From an uncultured Clostridia bacterium (GTDB lineage: Bacteria; Bacillota; Clostridia; Oscillospirales; Ruminococcaceae), in the NCBI GenBank assembly GCA_947588805.1, contig CANPYR010000010.1, forward strand, positions 1 to 57,609: a DNA stretch of 57,609 nucleotides, given 5' to 3'. The position numbers were made by a program, and so were the translations under genes. The notes beneath the pieces are model-generated. The model saw only the letters and a list, made by a program, of their open reading frames with translations. It made no database searches and was not told the DNA's origin. Below, in pieces: positions 14,701-23,934 of this stretch; position 1 is the stretch's first letter, and each line of letters starts with the position of its first letter.

Positions 14701-15873
14701 ATGCACAAGCTGATACAACACTATAAGGAGCTGCGAGAATCCGAAAAGAAATTCATTTCGGACGGAAAACGCACTATAGCGAAATCAAATCTTAAAACGC
14801 TTAGCGAAATGTCGGTAGCGGGCATAATACTTATGGTCATAGACCTGATAGCCGGCTTCGCGCTTATCCCGGGCTTTGTCCCGTCGGCCGCGCATATCGC
14901 GCTTTTGCCGATCCTGATCGTTTTTGCGGTCGCTTCGATTTTATACAGAAACGCCGGCAAAAACAGTCCGAGAGTTGTTACGGCTATGTGTTTGGCGTTT
15001 GAGATCATCTGCTACGCGATAACGATCCAGATAGATATTTTCGCGCATCAGATGCTTGCGGCGTGCTTCATGCCGATGATAATCATCGTCTTCTCGGCGA
15101 CTATCTTCTTCCCCTCAAGGATGCAGAACATCATTAACGAGATCTTCACGATAACCTTCGTACTCTGCACGCTGTTCTATAAAGTCGACTACGAGTGGGC
15201 ATGGAGATACGATGTATTCTTCGCGATTGCGGGCTTCGGATTTGCTACCGCCCTCGGTTATCATTTCCGTCTTGCCCAGATCAAAAACTTCACCTCAAAG
15301 ATGAGGTATAAATCTCTTTCGATGAGGGATCCGCTTCTTGAAAACATCTACAACAAGCGCGGATACGAGGACGCCATCGACAACTATCTCGTATCCAAGA
15401 ACCCGAATGTAAACTGTGCGTTTATAGTTCTTGACCTCAACAACTTCAAGCACATCAACGACAACTACGGCCACGACATGGGCGACCAGATCTTGCGGTG
15501 CATGTCCTCCACGCTTCTTTCGCTCTTCCGCGATTCGGACATAATCGGAAGATTCGGCGGCGACGAGTTTATAGTGCTTGCTGACGGGCTTTGCGACGAG
15601 GAGTCGATTGAAAAGAAGTGTATGTATATAGCGGAGCTTATCGGCCGCAGGGCTCAGGAAACCGGCGCTATAAAAGTATTTTCGAGTCTCGGAGCTGTGA
15701 TTTGCGAGGGGCAGAACGTTGATTTTGAGCGGCTGTTCGAGCTTGCGGACGAGGCGATGTATGAAGCGAAGGAGCAGGGAAGAGACGCTGACAGGTTTGT
15801 GATGAGAAGGTACACCGATTCCGCGGACAGGAGCTTTAAGAAGAAGGAGAAGAATGCCGACGAGGATTTCTGA
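14701..15873 (+). CDS. Membrane diguanylate cyclase (GGDEF)
   Basis: The 390-residue protein has a hydrophobic N-terminal half with about six membrane helices (residues about 35-200) that lacks a named sensor signature, then a GGDEF domain (about 215-375). The active-site motif GGDEF is intact at 286-290, and an RxxD inhibitory site (RDSD, 277-280) lies exactly five residues before it, so feedback inhibition by c-di-GMP is expected. DLNNFKHINDNYGHDMGD (metal/GTP-binding) is also intact. It should convert two GTP to c-di-GMP. A GGAGG site lies 11 nt before ATG 14701. It ends the four-gene group and is followed by a terminator. Confidence 0.9.
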   Translation: MHKLIQHYKELRESEKKFISDGKRTIAKSNLKTLSEMSVAGIILMVIDLIAGFALIPGFVPSAAHIALLPILIVFAVASILYRNAGKNSPRVVTAMCLAFEIICYAITIQIDIFAHQMLAACFMPMIIIVFSATIFFPSRMQNIINEIFTITFVLCTLFYKVDYEWAWRYDVFFAIAGFGFATALGYHFRLAQIKNFTSKMRYKSLSMRDPLLENIYNKRGYEDAIDNYLVSKNPNVNCAFIVLDLNNFKHINDNYGHDMGDQILRCMSSTLLSLFRDSDIIGRFGGDEFIVLADGLCDEESIEKKCMYIAELIGRRAQETGAIKVFSSLGAVICEGQNVDFERLFELADEAMYEAKEQGRDADRFVMRRYTDSADRSFKKKEKNADEDF

Positions 15874-15899
15874 GACAGGGCTTTTGAATGTAATATTTG

Positions 15900-15933
15900 G
15901 GGAGGACCTCTTTAGGGAGGTGCTCCCTTTTTT
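15900..15933 (+). terminator. Rho-independent terminator
   Basis: GGAGGACCTC (15901-15910) pairs with GAGGTGCTCC (15917-15926) with one mismatch, followed by six T. It ends the c-di-GMP cluster. Confidence 0.8.
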
Positions 15934-15945
15934 GATGATTGGGAA

Positions 15946-16012
15946 GCGGCGGCGGGATGAGCGGGAGTGGGCGGTAATGATTCAGCAGATATGCAGCGAA
16001 TCCCGCCGCCGC
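15946..16012 (+). repeat. R1 repeat, copy A (palindrome-flanked)
   Basis: Inverted arms GCGGCGGCGGGAT and ATCCCGCCGCCGC-like close the element, with GCGGGAGTGGGCGG and a TAATGATTCAGCAG core between them. It is the shortest copy and its G-tracts are too uneven for a perfect quadruplex. It is followed by ATGCGCGCCC, also seen after copies B and D. Confidence 0.75.
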
Positions 16013-16245
16013 ATGCGCGCCCTTTTTTTATAGCGAAATGAAACCTTATGAGCAGCGAGCAACAGCTAAATCATTACGGCTGTCCTCCCAAGTCAAATTA
16101 AAGACAGAAGCAGCAAGTATTATCTAAGCCTATTCCCGCCGTATCAAATCCGCAAGCCCCCTCCCCTTTCCGAACTCTGACGGGCCGATTTCCGATTTCT
16201 TAAACGCTCCCGCAAAAAAATTCAGATTTATTTTTAAAAATCCTC
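16013..16245. other. Non-coding stretch before mreB
   Basis: Together with copy A of R1 and the adjacent terminator, this forms about 440 bp without a gene. I see no gene, tRNA or clear hairpin in this part; it leads into the mreB promoter. Confidence 0.6.
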
Positions 16246-16274
16246 TTGTAAGTCGCGAAGCTTTGTGATATACT
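16246..16274 (+). promoter_or_regulatory. Promoter of mreB
   Basis: TTGTAA (16246-16251), a 17-nt spacer and TATACT (16269-16274), with TGTGA before the -10. The mreB ATG is about 40 nt downstream. Confidence 0.7.
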
Positions 16275-16313
16275 TAGTCTGAACCAATTTTTAATAAAGG
16301 AAGAGGAAGTATT

Positions 16314-17333
16314 ATGAGTATGTTCAAAAAAGATATAGGCATTGACCTCGGGACTGCTAACACTCTCGTCTATGCTAAGGGCAAGGGTATAATCCTACGC
16401 GAGCCTTCGGTTGTCGCTGTGGATACTAAATCCGAGACGGTCAGATATGTCGGCACCGAAGCCAAAAATATCATCGGCCGCACCCCGGGCTCCATCCGCG
16501 CCGTGCGCCCCCTCAAGGACGGAGTTATCGCAGACTTCGATATGACCACCGCCATGCTCCAGGAATTCATAAGAAAGGCTCTCGGAAATCCTCTCGCAAG
16601 AGCAAGAGTCATTATCTGCATCCCCTCCGGAGTTACAGCCGTCGAAAGGCGCGCCGTCAAGGAAGCCGCCGAGGGCGCGGGAGCTAAAAAAGTCGCTATT
16701 ATCGAGGAACCGATGGCGGCCGCTATCGGCGCGGGTCTTCCGGTCGAATCCCCTATGGGTTCTATGATCGTTGATATCGGCGGCGGCACAAGCGAAGTAG
16801 CAGTTATTTCCCTCTGCGGAATCGTTACCAGCCGTTCCGTAAGAGTCGCGGGAGATGAATTCGACAACGCTATTATTAACTTCATTAAGAGAAAATACAA
16901 TCTTCTGATAGGCGAGCGCACTGCCGAGACTATAAAGATCACGATAGGCTCCGCATACCCGGGCGAGGACGATACCGAGCTTGAGATCAAGGGCCGAAAC
17001 CTCCTCACGGGACTTCCGGAAAACATAACCGTTACGTCCGAGGAGATAAGAGACGCTCTTTCCGAATCGCTTTCGCATATCATCGAAGCGATAAAGATCA
17101 CATTGGAGCGCACTCCCCCGGAGCTTTCCGCAGATATTATCGACGCGGGTATCACTCTTGCGGGCGGCGGGGCGCTTTTAAGAGGTCTCGACCGGCTTAT
17201 CAACGAGGAGACCGGAATCCCGGTCCACATCGCCGAGCGCCCGCTCGACTGCGTGGTTGACGGTACCGGCAAGCTTCTTGACAATATCGACGAGCTTTCT
17301 GAAGTCCTCAACGCCGAGAGCGGAAATATTTGA
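16314..17333 (+). CDS. mreB: Rod-shape actin homologue MreB
   Basis: The 339-residue bacterial actin polymerises under the inner membrane and guides lateral wall synthesis. The phosphate-1 loop [18 protein letters not shown] (from residue 8), VVAVD, the phosphate-2 region ([15 protein letters not shown], about 155-170) and the adenosine loop [12 protein letters not shown] (about 280-292) are intact. The N-terminus MSMFKKD could form the membrane-binding amphipathic helix. It heads the mreB-mreC-mreD-PBP2 cluster. An MreB/Mbl/MreBH distinction cannot be made safely; the cluster context favours MreB. An AGAGGAAG ribosome site precedes ATG 16314. Confidence 0.93.
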   Translation: MSMFKKDIGIDLGTANTLVYAKGKGIILREPSVVAVDTKSETVRYVGTEAKNIIGRTPGSIRAVRPLKDGVIADFDMTTAMLQEFIRKALGNPLARARVIICIPSGVTAVERRAVKEAAEGAGAKKVAIIEEPMAAAIGAGLPVESPMGSMIVDIGGGTSEVAVISLCGIVTSRSVRVAGDEFDNAIINFIKRKYNLLIGERTAETIKITIGSAYPGEDDTELEIKGRNLLTGLPENITVTSEEIRDALSESLSHIIEAIKITLERTPPELSADIIDAGITLAGGGALLRGLDRLINEETGIPVHIAERPLDCVVDGTGKLLDNIDELSEVLNAESGNI

Positions 17334-17507
17334 TTTCAAGCCGATCTTCGGGATGAGTTAGGAGTCCGGCGCGCAGATTTTTGAATTCTTGGAATTTTAA
17401 TATTGCGATTAGGCTTTTCGGACGGAGTGCCTGAATTCGCCGCGGGATTTAAAAAATCTGCGCGAGTGATAGTTTGGTTACAGATAATATCGCAAAGGGG
17501 CGATAGC

Positions 17508-18362
17508 TTGAAGGAATTCTTCAGCTCCAAAAAATTTTTAGTTATAGCCTGCATTGCCGCGTTTTTGATCGGCGTGATGATCTACGCGGCGGTAAGCTCT
17601 TCCAATGTCATTTCTTCAGCCATAGGGAGGGCTTTTTCGCCTTTGCAGAGATTTTCTAACAAAATCTCGGACGCCGTCGCGGAAACTATCGACATGCTTA
17701 TAAACGCTAAGGACTACTATACCGAAAATCAGGAGCTTAAAGAAGAGCTTGCGGAGCTTTACGCTCAGATATCGGACTACACCCTCGTATCGCAGGAAAA
17801 CGAACATCTTCGTGAGATGATAGACTTAGCCCCCTCGGGAAACAACATCGAGCTCTCGGAGCCCTGCAACGTTATCGGCCGCACCGCAAACGACGTTTAC
17901 GGCTCCTTCTTTATCGACAAGGGCGAAAAGGACGGTATTGAATACTACGACCCCGTCGTCACCTCTAACGGGATGGTCGGATATGTCACCGAGGTCCAGT
18001 ACACCTATTCAAAGGTCACTACCCTTCTCTCAAACGAGCTCTCTCTCGGCGTTTACTGCGTAAGAACGGGCGAAACCGGAGTTATCGAGGGAAGCTATGA
18101 GCTTGCTCTTGATTCTAAGGTCAAGATGGTATACATCCCGCTTGAATGCGAGCTTAAAAAGGGAGATATCGTTATAACCTCCGGCTACAGCGGAACCGTT
18201 CCTAAAGGAATAGTCGTAGGGCTTGTAGACGAAACCTTTATCGCTCAGAACGGGCTTTCACGCTCGGGGTATATCACCCCGGCGATAGACGCTTCGGAGC
18301 TTAAGACTGTTTTTGTCATAACCGATTTTGACGGAAAGGGGTCGGCTTATGAGGAGGAGTGA
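17508..18362 (+). CDS. mreC: Rod shape-determining protein MreC
   Basis: The product (284 residues from TTG 17508) is a bitopic membrane protein of the elongasome: a short cytosolic start, one membrane helix (about residues 10-30, FLVIACIAAFLIGVMIYAAV), a coiled coil (about 60-100) and the double beta-barrel MreC domain (from about 115: VIGRTANDVYGSFFIDKGE). It bridges PBP2 with MreB/MreD. I prefer the TTG at 17508 because AAGGGG is 7 nt upstream and the protein then begins LKEFFSSKK directly before the helix; the frame could extend to 17403 but that adds 35 residues with no homology. Its end overlaps mreD by 14 bp. Confidence 0.88.
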   Translation: MKEFFSSKKFLVIACIAAFLIGVMIYAAVSSSNVISSAIGRAFSPLQRFSNKISDAVAETIDMLINAKDYYTENQELKEELAELYAQISDYTLVSQENEHLREMIDLAPSGNNIELSEPCNVIGRTANDVYGSFFIDKGEKDGIEYYDPVVTSNGMVGYVTEVQYTYSKVTTLLSNELSLGVYCVRTGETGVIEGSYELALDSKVKMVYIPLECELKKGDIVITSGYSGTVPKGIVVGLVDETFIAQNGLSRSGYITPAIDASELKTVFVITDFDGKGSAYEEE

Positions 18363-18918
18363 CGGTTCTAAGAATTCCGCGTCCGGGATAAAGGCTGCGG
18401 TAAAGTGGCTGTTTTTCATCCTTTTAATGATCTTCGGCTTCACCTTTTCCACGGCGGGAAGCGGCAAGCCTGCGGGACTGATACTGTTTCCCCTGTCTAT
18501 TGCGATATCGGTATATGAATCCGAAATACCGTCGGCGATATTCGGGACCTGCGCGGGGCTTTTGCTTGACGTTTCGCTCGGGAAGCTCCCGGGATTTACC
18601 GCGCTTTGGCTCTGTTTATGCTGTTCGGGACTTTCGGCGCTTTTCTCGCAGCTTCTGAGAAAGAACTTCGTGAACTATTTTCTCACGTTCATCCCCGCGG
18701 GCGGAATATATCTTTGGATAGACTATTATTTTTATTATAAGATCTGGGCGTACGAGGGGTACGGGCTGGTTCTCAGAAAAATTCTTATACCGTCTGCGGT
18801 TAAGACTCTTATCTGGGCGCTGCCGATCTATATTATCGTATATCTTGCGGAGCGGCTCAGCGGAATTTTCAAGAAACTGTCGCTTGAAGAGCAGGATAAG
18901 AATATCGAGAGAGTGTAA
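18349..18918 (+). CDS. mreD: Rod shape-determining protein MreD
   Basis: The 189-residue integral membrane protein has five or six predicted helices and matches MreD in size, topology and position between mreC and PBP2. The segment SAIFGTCAGLLLDVSLGKLPGF contains the glycine and aspartate pattern typical of MreD. It has a longer hydrophilic N-terminus (SDGSKNSASG) than most. ATG 18349 follows AAAGGGG at good spacing and overlaps the end of mreC, so the two are translationally coupled. Sequence conservation in this family is weak; the context gives most of the confidence. Confidence 0.8.
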   Translation: MRRSDGSKNSASGIKAAVKWLFFILLMIFGFTFSTAGSGKPAGLILFPLSIAISVYESEIPSAIFGTCAGLLLDVSLGKLPGFTALWLCLCCSGLSALFSQLLRKNFVNYFLTFIPAGGIYLWIDYYFYYKIWAYEGYGLVLRKILIPSAVKTLIWALPIYIIVYLAERLSGIFKKLSLEEQDKNIERV

Positions 18919-18990
18919 TTTGTGAAATTGTAATTAGAGACCGCGCGGCAAAACAACCTCCGGAAGCAGATTTCTCACCCAATAGCTAAA

Positions 18991-19023
18991 CGTCTGGCTT
19001 CCGACCTCTGTCCTCTAATAGCT
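18991..19023 (-). repeat. Heptad-type repeat (R3-related)
   Basis: On the minus strand: CTATTAGAGG, ACAGAGG, TCGGAAG, CCAGACG. It shares the block GCTATTAGAGGACAGAG with the run at 51857-51894, more than 30 kb away. It lies just before the PBP2 gene. Confidence 0.55.
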
Positions 19024-19035
19024 GGTGTATTATAT

Positions 19036-21138
19036 ATGAAAAAATTCTTTGAAACTCTGCGGCTCGGAGCCGTCTTCGCAGTTTTGATTCTGGCGATGGT
19101 ATTCGCCGGGTCTACGCTTATGAAAATCCAGGTCGTAGACGGGGCTAAATATCTTGAAATGTCTAAGTCCTCAAAGACCGCTACTCAGACTATTTCCGCA
19201 GCTCGCGGTCAGATCGTGGACTCGGTGCGAAGACCGCTCGTCGAAAACAGGGTATCATATAACGTCGTCATAAATCGCTCTTTCTTCCCCGACAGCGTTG
19301 AGGAGCAGAACGAAGTGATCCTTAAGATCGCTAAAATCCTTAAGAACGACGGCATAGAATGGATAGACGAGATCCCGATCACTCTTGAAAGACCGTATCA
19401 GTATACCCTCGACGAATCGGACGGAAGGGTAACTCAGATCCATAATAAGCTGAGACTTAATTCCTACGCCACGGCCGAAAACTGCATCGACGCGCTTATA
19501 AAGGAATATAAGATAGACAGATCCTATTCGAGCGAGGAAAAGAGAATAATCGCGGGAGTCAGGTATCAGATGATACTGAGCGATTTCTCTTCAAGCAACG
19601 ATTACGTCTTTGTAAAGGACGTTCCTATTTCCACGGCTTCAAAAATCAGGGAGCTTAATTATCAGCTCTCCGGCGCGGGGATAGTCGAGGACGCAGTCAG
19701 GGTGTATTCGTCCGGAAGTATCTTCCCTCACGGGATAGGATACGTGGGACCTATATACGCGGAGGAATACCCGGCTTTAAAGGAAGCGGGGTATCTTATA
19801 AACGATACCGTAGGCAAGGCCGGTATTGAACGGGCCATGGAGACATATCTTGCCGGAAAACGCGGCGAAAAAACGATTACCGTTTCGTCGGACGGCGAAA
19901 TCACCGAGACTGTAACTAAAGAAGCCGTCCCCGGAAGAACGGTCATGCTTACCGTGGACAGCGAATTCCAGGAAAAGCTCCAGAATATCCTCGGGGATTT
20001 TATCACATCCCTCGCAAACGGAACTCTTACAAAACAGGACTATGACTTTACCGACTGCTCGTCTGGGGCTATAGTGGTTATGGATGTAAAAACCGGAGCC
20101 GTCAAGGGAATAGCTACCTGGCCGAATTACAATATCAACGATCTCATAACCGACTATTCCTCGGTTTTAAATGCCGAGGGCCAGCCTATGTATAACCGCG
20201 CGCTCGACGGTCTCTACCGCCCAGGCTCGGTCATGAAGACCGTAACTGCGACCGCCGCGCTTTCGGAGGGAATTATAAACCGTGATTCCCGCCTTACCTG
20301 TCACAGAAATATGCAGTATCTCGATATCGAGGTTCACTGCACGGGAAATCACGGCAGCATAAACGTCGTAACAGCTCTCCAAAAGAGCTGCAACATATTC
20401 TTCTATCAGGTCGTGCAGCAGCTGGGGCTCGACTCGCTCATCAAATACGAATCGCTCTACGGACTCGGGCAGCCGCTCGGGCTTGAGATACCGACTTCGG
20501 AAGGGTATCTCGCTTCGCCGGACGTATTTGCGAAGTTCGGGCTCGACTGGACCGTAGGTCAGGTCCTTCAGGCAGCTATCGGGCAGTCCGAAGTAGGAGT
20601 CACGCCGCTTCAGATGTGCGTTTTAGCTTCCACTATTGCAAACAAGGGCGTTCGCTACCGTCCGTATCTTGTGGACTCGACATGGGACTACAACATGACC
20701 GAGCAGCTCTCCAAAACCGAGCCCGAGGTCGCGGCGAGGATTTCATGCTCCGAGGACGACTATAACACTATCATAGAGGGAATGAAGCTTGCGGCCGAAA
20801 ATACCACCGCCGCGCAGTACTATGAAACTAACGCGCAGGCCGCGTATCTTTCGCAGTTTTCTCTTGAAGCGCTCCCCTACCCTGCCGCCATTAAAACCGG
20901 AACCCCGCAGGCTTCAAACAAAGCTACGCAGAATTCCACGGTCGTAGGATTCTATCCCGCTGACGATCCCGAGATCGCTTTTTCCGCTGTTATCGAAAAC
21001 GGCGAATATTCAAAATATCTTGTGAGAAAGATAATAGAAGCGTATTACGGCTACGAGCCGGGAGTTGAAGAGGTCTCTAAGGGCGTTTACAGAAGCGTTG
21101 TAAAGGTCCCGGGCGAGATTGCGGGCGAGGTAAGATGA
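19036..21138 (+). CDS. mrdA: Penicillin-binding protein 2, elongasome transpeptidase
   Basis: The 700-residue class B PBP cross-links peptidoglycan during elongation. One membrane helix near residues 10-30 is followed by a dimerisation/pedestal region (ARGQIVDSVRRPLVEN at about 54-69 is typical). The transpeptidase domain carries S398-V-M-K401 (RPGSVMK), the SxN motif S451-C-N453 and K620-T-G622. It acts outside the membrane with RodA, which is not in this window, and MreC/D. It follows mreD by about 117 bp that include a repeat and no terminator. The stop overlaps the start of the MGMT-like gene (ATGA). Confidence 0.9.
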   Translation: MKKFFETLRLGAVFAVLILAMVFAGSTLMKIQVVDGAKYLEMSKSSKTATQTISAARGQIVDSVRRPLVENRVSYNVVINRSFFPDSVEEQNEVILKIAKILKNDGIEWIDEIPITLERPYQYTLDESDGRVTQIHNKLRLNSYATAENCIDALIKEYKIDRSYSSEEKRIIAGVRYQMILSDFSSSNDYVFVKDVPISTASKIRELNYQLSGAGIVEDAVRVYSSGSIFPHGIGYVGPIYAEEYPALKEAGYLINDTVGKAGIERAMETYLAGKRGEKTITVSSDGEITETVTKEAVPGRTVMLTVDSEFQEKLQNILGDFITSLANGTLTKQDYDFTDCSSGAIVVMDVKTGAVKGIATWPNYNINDLITDYSSVLNAEGQPMYNRALDGLYRPGSVMKTVTATAALSEGIINRDSRLTCHRNMQYLDIEVHCTGNHGSINVVTALQKSCNIFFYQVVQQLGLDSLIKYESLYGLGQPLGLEIPTSEGYLASPDVFAKFGLDWTVGQVLQAAIGQSEVGVTPLQMCVLASTIANKGVRYRPYLVDSTWDYNMTEQLSKTEPEVAARISCSEDDYNTIIEGMKLAAENTTAAQYYETNAQAAYLSQFSLEALPYPAAIKTGTPQASNKATQNSTVVGFYPADDPEIAFSAVIENGEYSKYLVRKIIEAYYGYEPGVEEVSKGVYRSVVKVPGEIAGEVR

Positions 21139-21446
21139 GCGTATTTGAAAGAATTTATGAGGTCGTGAGGAAAATCCCGCGCGGGAAGGTCGCAAGCTAC
21201 GGACAAGTAGCGGCGCTGGCCGGGAATCCGAGATGGGCGCGCGTTGTGGGTTACGCCCTCCATGTCAATCCCGATCCGGACGGGATACCCTGTTACAGGG
21301 TGGTGACAAAGGACGGCGGGCTGTCGGAATCCTTCGCGTTCGGCGGGATAAACGTACAGCGCGAGCTTCTTTTGCGCGACGGGGTTGAGTTTGACGGAGA
21401 CGGACGGGTGATTATGGAAAAGTACCGTTGGAGGGCTGAGGAATAA
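21135..21446 (+). CDS. MGMT-family alkyltransferase-like protein
   Basis: The 103-residue protein is the C-terminal DNA-binding/active-site domain of the O6-alkylguanine-DNA methyltransferase family. The opening (FERIYEVVRKIPRGKVASYGQVAALAG) is the winged-helix segment with the Arg-finger-type GKVASYGQVA. The active-site motif reads IPCYRVV, not PCHRVV: the acceptor Cys is kept but the His that activates it is Tyr. Alkyltransferase-like proteins without activity usually lose the Cys instead, so its status is unclear. It is translationally coupled to PBP2 by a 4-bp overlap, an unusual pairing. A strong terminator follows at 21527. Confidence 0.8.
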   Translation: MSVFERIYEVVRKIPRGKVASYGQVAALAGNPRWARVVGYALHVNPDPDGIPCYRVVTKDGGLSESFAFGGINVQRELLLRDGVEFDGDGRVIMEKYRWRAEE

Positions 21447-21526
21447 CGGGCGTGGGGGAAATTATAAGAACGTTGCGCTAAAAATTTTATGGGAACTAAA
21501 GGAAGCGCTTATATGCATAAAAAATT

Positions 21527-21571
21527 ACCGTCAGTGCACCGGTTTCACGGTGAAGGGCTGACGGTTTTTTT
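21527..21571 (+). terminator. Rho-independent terminator
   Basis: ACCGTCAG (21527-21534) pairs with CTGACGGT (21558-21565) around an inner CACCG/CGGTG hairpin, followed by seven T. It ends the mre cluster. Confidence 0.88.
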
Positions 21572-21697
21572 GTTGTTGGTTTGCGTATTTAATTTTGGTT
21601 GACAGCTCCGAGGGGATTCGGGGTAAGAACTGTTTAAAGGCCGATTCGCTGCTTCTGAGGGTTATTTTGGTTCGGATACCGGGGCGGGTTTGTTTTA

Positions 21698-21957
21698 ACA
21701 GCATTGGCTGTCAAAAGGGGAGACGGCCGGCGGCGTCTCCCCACGAAAAAACAGTCTGCCGGACTGTTTTTTCTCCCCGTCCTGCGCTTGCTCACGCTGG
21801 GGGTGTTTCGCGCCTGCGGGCACGACTCGGTGGTCGTTGCGATTAAAACCCTTTTCAAGGCTCCTGTGGAGCCTTAAAAAGCAAGTTTTAACGCTGCGAT
21901 TTCAGCCTCCTGGACTCCTGCGGCCTTTTGAGGAAAGGCCGGCGAAACCTTTTTGAT
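21698..21957 (+). repeat. R2 modular hairpin element, copy 1
   Basis: Consecutive stems: ACAGC/GCTGT near 21698-21712; GGGGAGAC (21717-21724)/GTCTCCCC (21735-21742); ACAGTC/GACTGT (21751-21767); a TCGCGCCTGCGGGC hairpin near 21808; AAGGCTCC/GGAGCCTT (21857-21875); GGCCTTTTGAGGAAAGGCC (21922-21940). Copies 2 (39735-39975, inverted) and 3 (57362 to the window end) share these modules, including a near-identical 38-bp block around 21919-21957. Confidence 0.8.
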
Positions 21958-21966
21958 ATTCCCCTC

Positions 21967-22737
21967 TTAAACGGCTTCCTTCATCTTACGCACAAATTCC
22001 CCGACATTCTTAAGCATATCCTCCCCGCCTGCGTCTATAACCTTTATAAGCGCGGATCCGACTATCGCTCCGTCTGAAAGCTCTGCCATCTCATGCGCCT
22101 GCTCAGGCGTGGATATCCCGAAACCGACTGCGCAGGGCGTATCGGTATTCTCTCTTATTATCTTAACTATGCTCGAAATATCCGTGGTGATCTCATCCCT
22201 GACTCCCGTGACTCCGAGACTCGAGATTATGTATATGAACCCCTCGGAATGCTTCGCTATCATCGCTATCCTGTTAGCCGAGGTCGGCGCGACGAACGGT
22301 ATCATATCAAGCCCGTATTTATGGCATATATCCAAAAACTCCCCGCGCTCTTCATAGGGGATATCAGGAAGGATTAGCCCGTCTATGCCGATATCGCGGC
22401 AGGTAGAGATGAACTTCTCCGAGCCGAAGGAAAATACCACGTTCGCGTATGTCATAAATACCATCGGGACGGTTACGCCCTCGTTTCTTAGCTCTCTTAT
22501 TACCTCAAAGACCTTGACTGTGGTTATTCCTCCCTCGAGGGCTTTTAAATTCGCGTGCTGGATGACCGGGCCTTCGGCGGTCGGGTCGGAGAAGGGTATT
22601 CCGATCTCGATCAAGTCTGCTCCGCTTTCGGCTACGGTGCGGATCACTTCTTTGGAAGTTTTGATATCCGGATAACCGCAGGTTATGAAAGGTATGAACG
22701 CCTTGCCGTTTGCAAAGGCTTTTTTAATATTACTCAT
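21967..22737 (-). CDS. trpA: Tryptophan synthase alpha chain
   Basis: The 256-residue TIM-barrel enzyme cleaves indole-3-glycerol phosphate to indole and glyceraldehyde-3-phosphate. [11 protein letters not shown] near the start, [19 protein letters not shown] with the catalytic Glu (about residue 37-38), [13 protein letters not shown] (catalytic Asp) and [10 protein letters not shown] (phosphate loop) are all intact. I start at ATG 22737 (MSNIKKAF) with AGGGGAGG upstream, instead of the longer frame to 22776. The start lies within the end of trpB (8-bp overlap). It is the last gene of the trp operon, whose substrate indole is channelled to TrpB. Confidence 0.93.
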   Translation of the reverse strand: MSNIKKAFANGKAFIPFITCGYPDIKTSKEVIRTVAESGADLIEIGIPFSDPTAEGPVIQHANLKALEGGITTVKVFEVIRELRNEGVTVPMVFMTYANVVFSFGSEKFISTCRDIGIDGLILPDIPYEERGEFLDICHKYGLDMIPFVAPTSANRIAMIAKHSEGFIYIISSLGVTGVRDEITTDISSIVKIIRENTDTPCAVGFGISTPEQAHEMAELSDGAIVGSALIKVIDAGGEDMLKNVGEFVRKMKEAV

Positions 22738-23920
22738 ATATATCCTCCCCTCTGTAGCGCGCGATGGCGGCAACATCCTTGTCTCCTCTTCCCGAGAGAT
22801 TTACTACTATTATCCTGTCCTTATCCATCGTCGGTGCTATCTTCATAGCGTGCGCGACAGCGTGGGCGCTCTCTATCGCGGGGATAACTCCCTCGGTCCT
22901 TGACAGATATTCAAACGCTTCAACCGCTTCGTCGTCGGTTATCGCCACATACTGCGCTCTTCCGATATCGTGGAGGTTTGCGTGCTCGGGACCCACTCCG
23001 GGATAGTCAAGACCTGCGGAAATTGAATATACCGGCGCTATTTGGCCGAATTCGTCCTGGCAGAAGTAGGATTTCATGCCGTGGAAGATTCCGAGCTTGC
23101 CTGTGGCGACGGTCGCCGCGGTCTCAAAGGTATCTATTCCCCTACCCGCCGCTTCGCAGCCTATGAGCTGTACAGACGGATCGTTTATGAAGTTATAGAA
23201 CGCTCCGATAGCGTTTGAGCCGCCGCCTACGCATGCCATTACCACGTCGGGAAGTCTTCCTTCCTTCTTAAGGCACTGCTCCTTGATCTCCTTAGAGATA
23301 ACCGACTGGAAGTCTCTTACGATCGTCGGGAACGGGTGCGGACCCATGCAGGAGCCGAGACAGTAGTGAGTATCGGAGATCCTTCTCGTCCACTCCTTCA
23401 TCGCTTCGTTTACAGCGTCCTTGAGGGTAGCGGTTCCCGACTTGACCGGTACCACCTCCGAGCCTAAAAGCTTCATCCTGTATACGTTAAGAGCCTGTCT
23501 TTTAGTATCCTCTTCGCCCATGAATACCACGCATTCCATACCGAATAACGCGGCGGCGGTGGCGGTCGCAACTCCGTGCTGACCTGCTCCGGTCTCGGCG
23601 ATAAGGCGAGTCTTGCCCATCTTCTTCGCTAAAAGAGCCTGCCCTAAAACGTTGTTTATCTTATGCGCTCCGGTGTGGTTGAGATCCTCTCTCTTGAGAT
23701 AGATCTTCGCCCCTCCCAAATCCCTCGACATCTTTTCCGCATAGTAAAGCGGCGAAGGACGGTTTGCGTAGTTATTAAGAAGATCTTGAAGCTCCGCCTG
23801 AAAATCGGGATCGTTCTTATAGTGGTTGTATGCCTGCTCCAGTTCGTTTACGGCGTTCATCAGTGTTTCCGGAATATACTGCCCGCCGTGTATACCGAAG
23901 CGGCCGCGAGTTTCTGCCAT
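22730..23920 (-). CDS. trpB: Tryptophan synthase beta chain
   Basis: The 396-residue PLP enzyme condenses indole with L-serine to form tryptophan. The N-terminal [14 protein letters not shown], the PLP lysine in [14 protein letters not shown] (Lys near residue 87), the catalytic Glu region [20 protein letters not shown] and the phosphate loop [10 protein letters not shown] mark a type 1 TrpB (the form that pairs with TrpA). The GGAGAAATACTATG context gives a good ribosome site. The 14-bp gap from trpF and overlap with trpA indicate one operon. Confidence 0.95.
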   Translation of the reverse strand: MAETRGRFGIHGGQYIPETLMNAVNELEQAYNHYKNDPDFQAELQDLLNNYANRPSPLYYAEKMSRDLGGAKIYLKREDLNHTGAHKINNVLGQALLAKKMGKTRLIAETGAGQHGVATATAAALFGMECVVFMGEEDTKRQALNVYRMKLLGSEVVPVKSGTATLKDAVNEAMKEWTRRISDTHYCLGSCMGPHPFPTIVRDFQSVISKEIKEQCLKKEGRLPDVVMACVGGGSNAIGAFYNFINDPSVQLIGCEAAGRGIDTFETAATVATGKLGIFHGMKSYFCQDEFGQIAPVYSISAGLDYPGVGPEHANLHDIGRAQYVAITDDEAVEAFEYLSRTEGVIPAIESAHAVAHAMKIAPTMDKDRIIVVNLSGRGDKDVAAIARYRGEDIYE

Positions 23921-23934
23921 AGTATTTCTCCTTT

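Larger units (their letters stand above)
21447..21966. other. Non-coding gap with terminator and an R2 hairpin element
   Basis: About 520 bp between the MGMT-like gene and trpA. It holds the terminator at 21527-21571 and the modular hairpin element R2 at 21698-21957. No gene is supportable; the short frames run through hairpins. Confidence 0.7.

Noticed and set aside
16370..17311. A 313-codon frame antisense to mreB
   Set aside because: Shadow frame of a highly conserved gene; Ser/Ile-rich with no motif.
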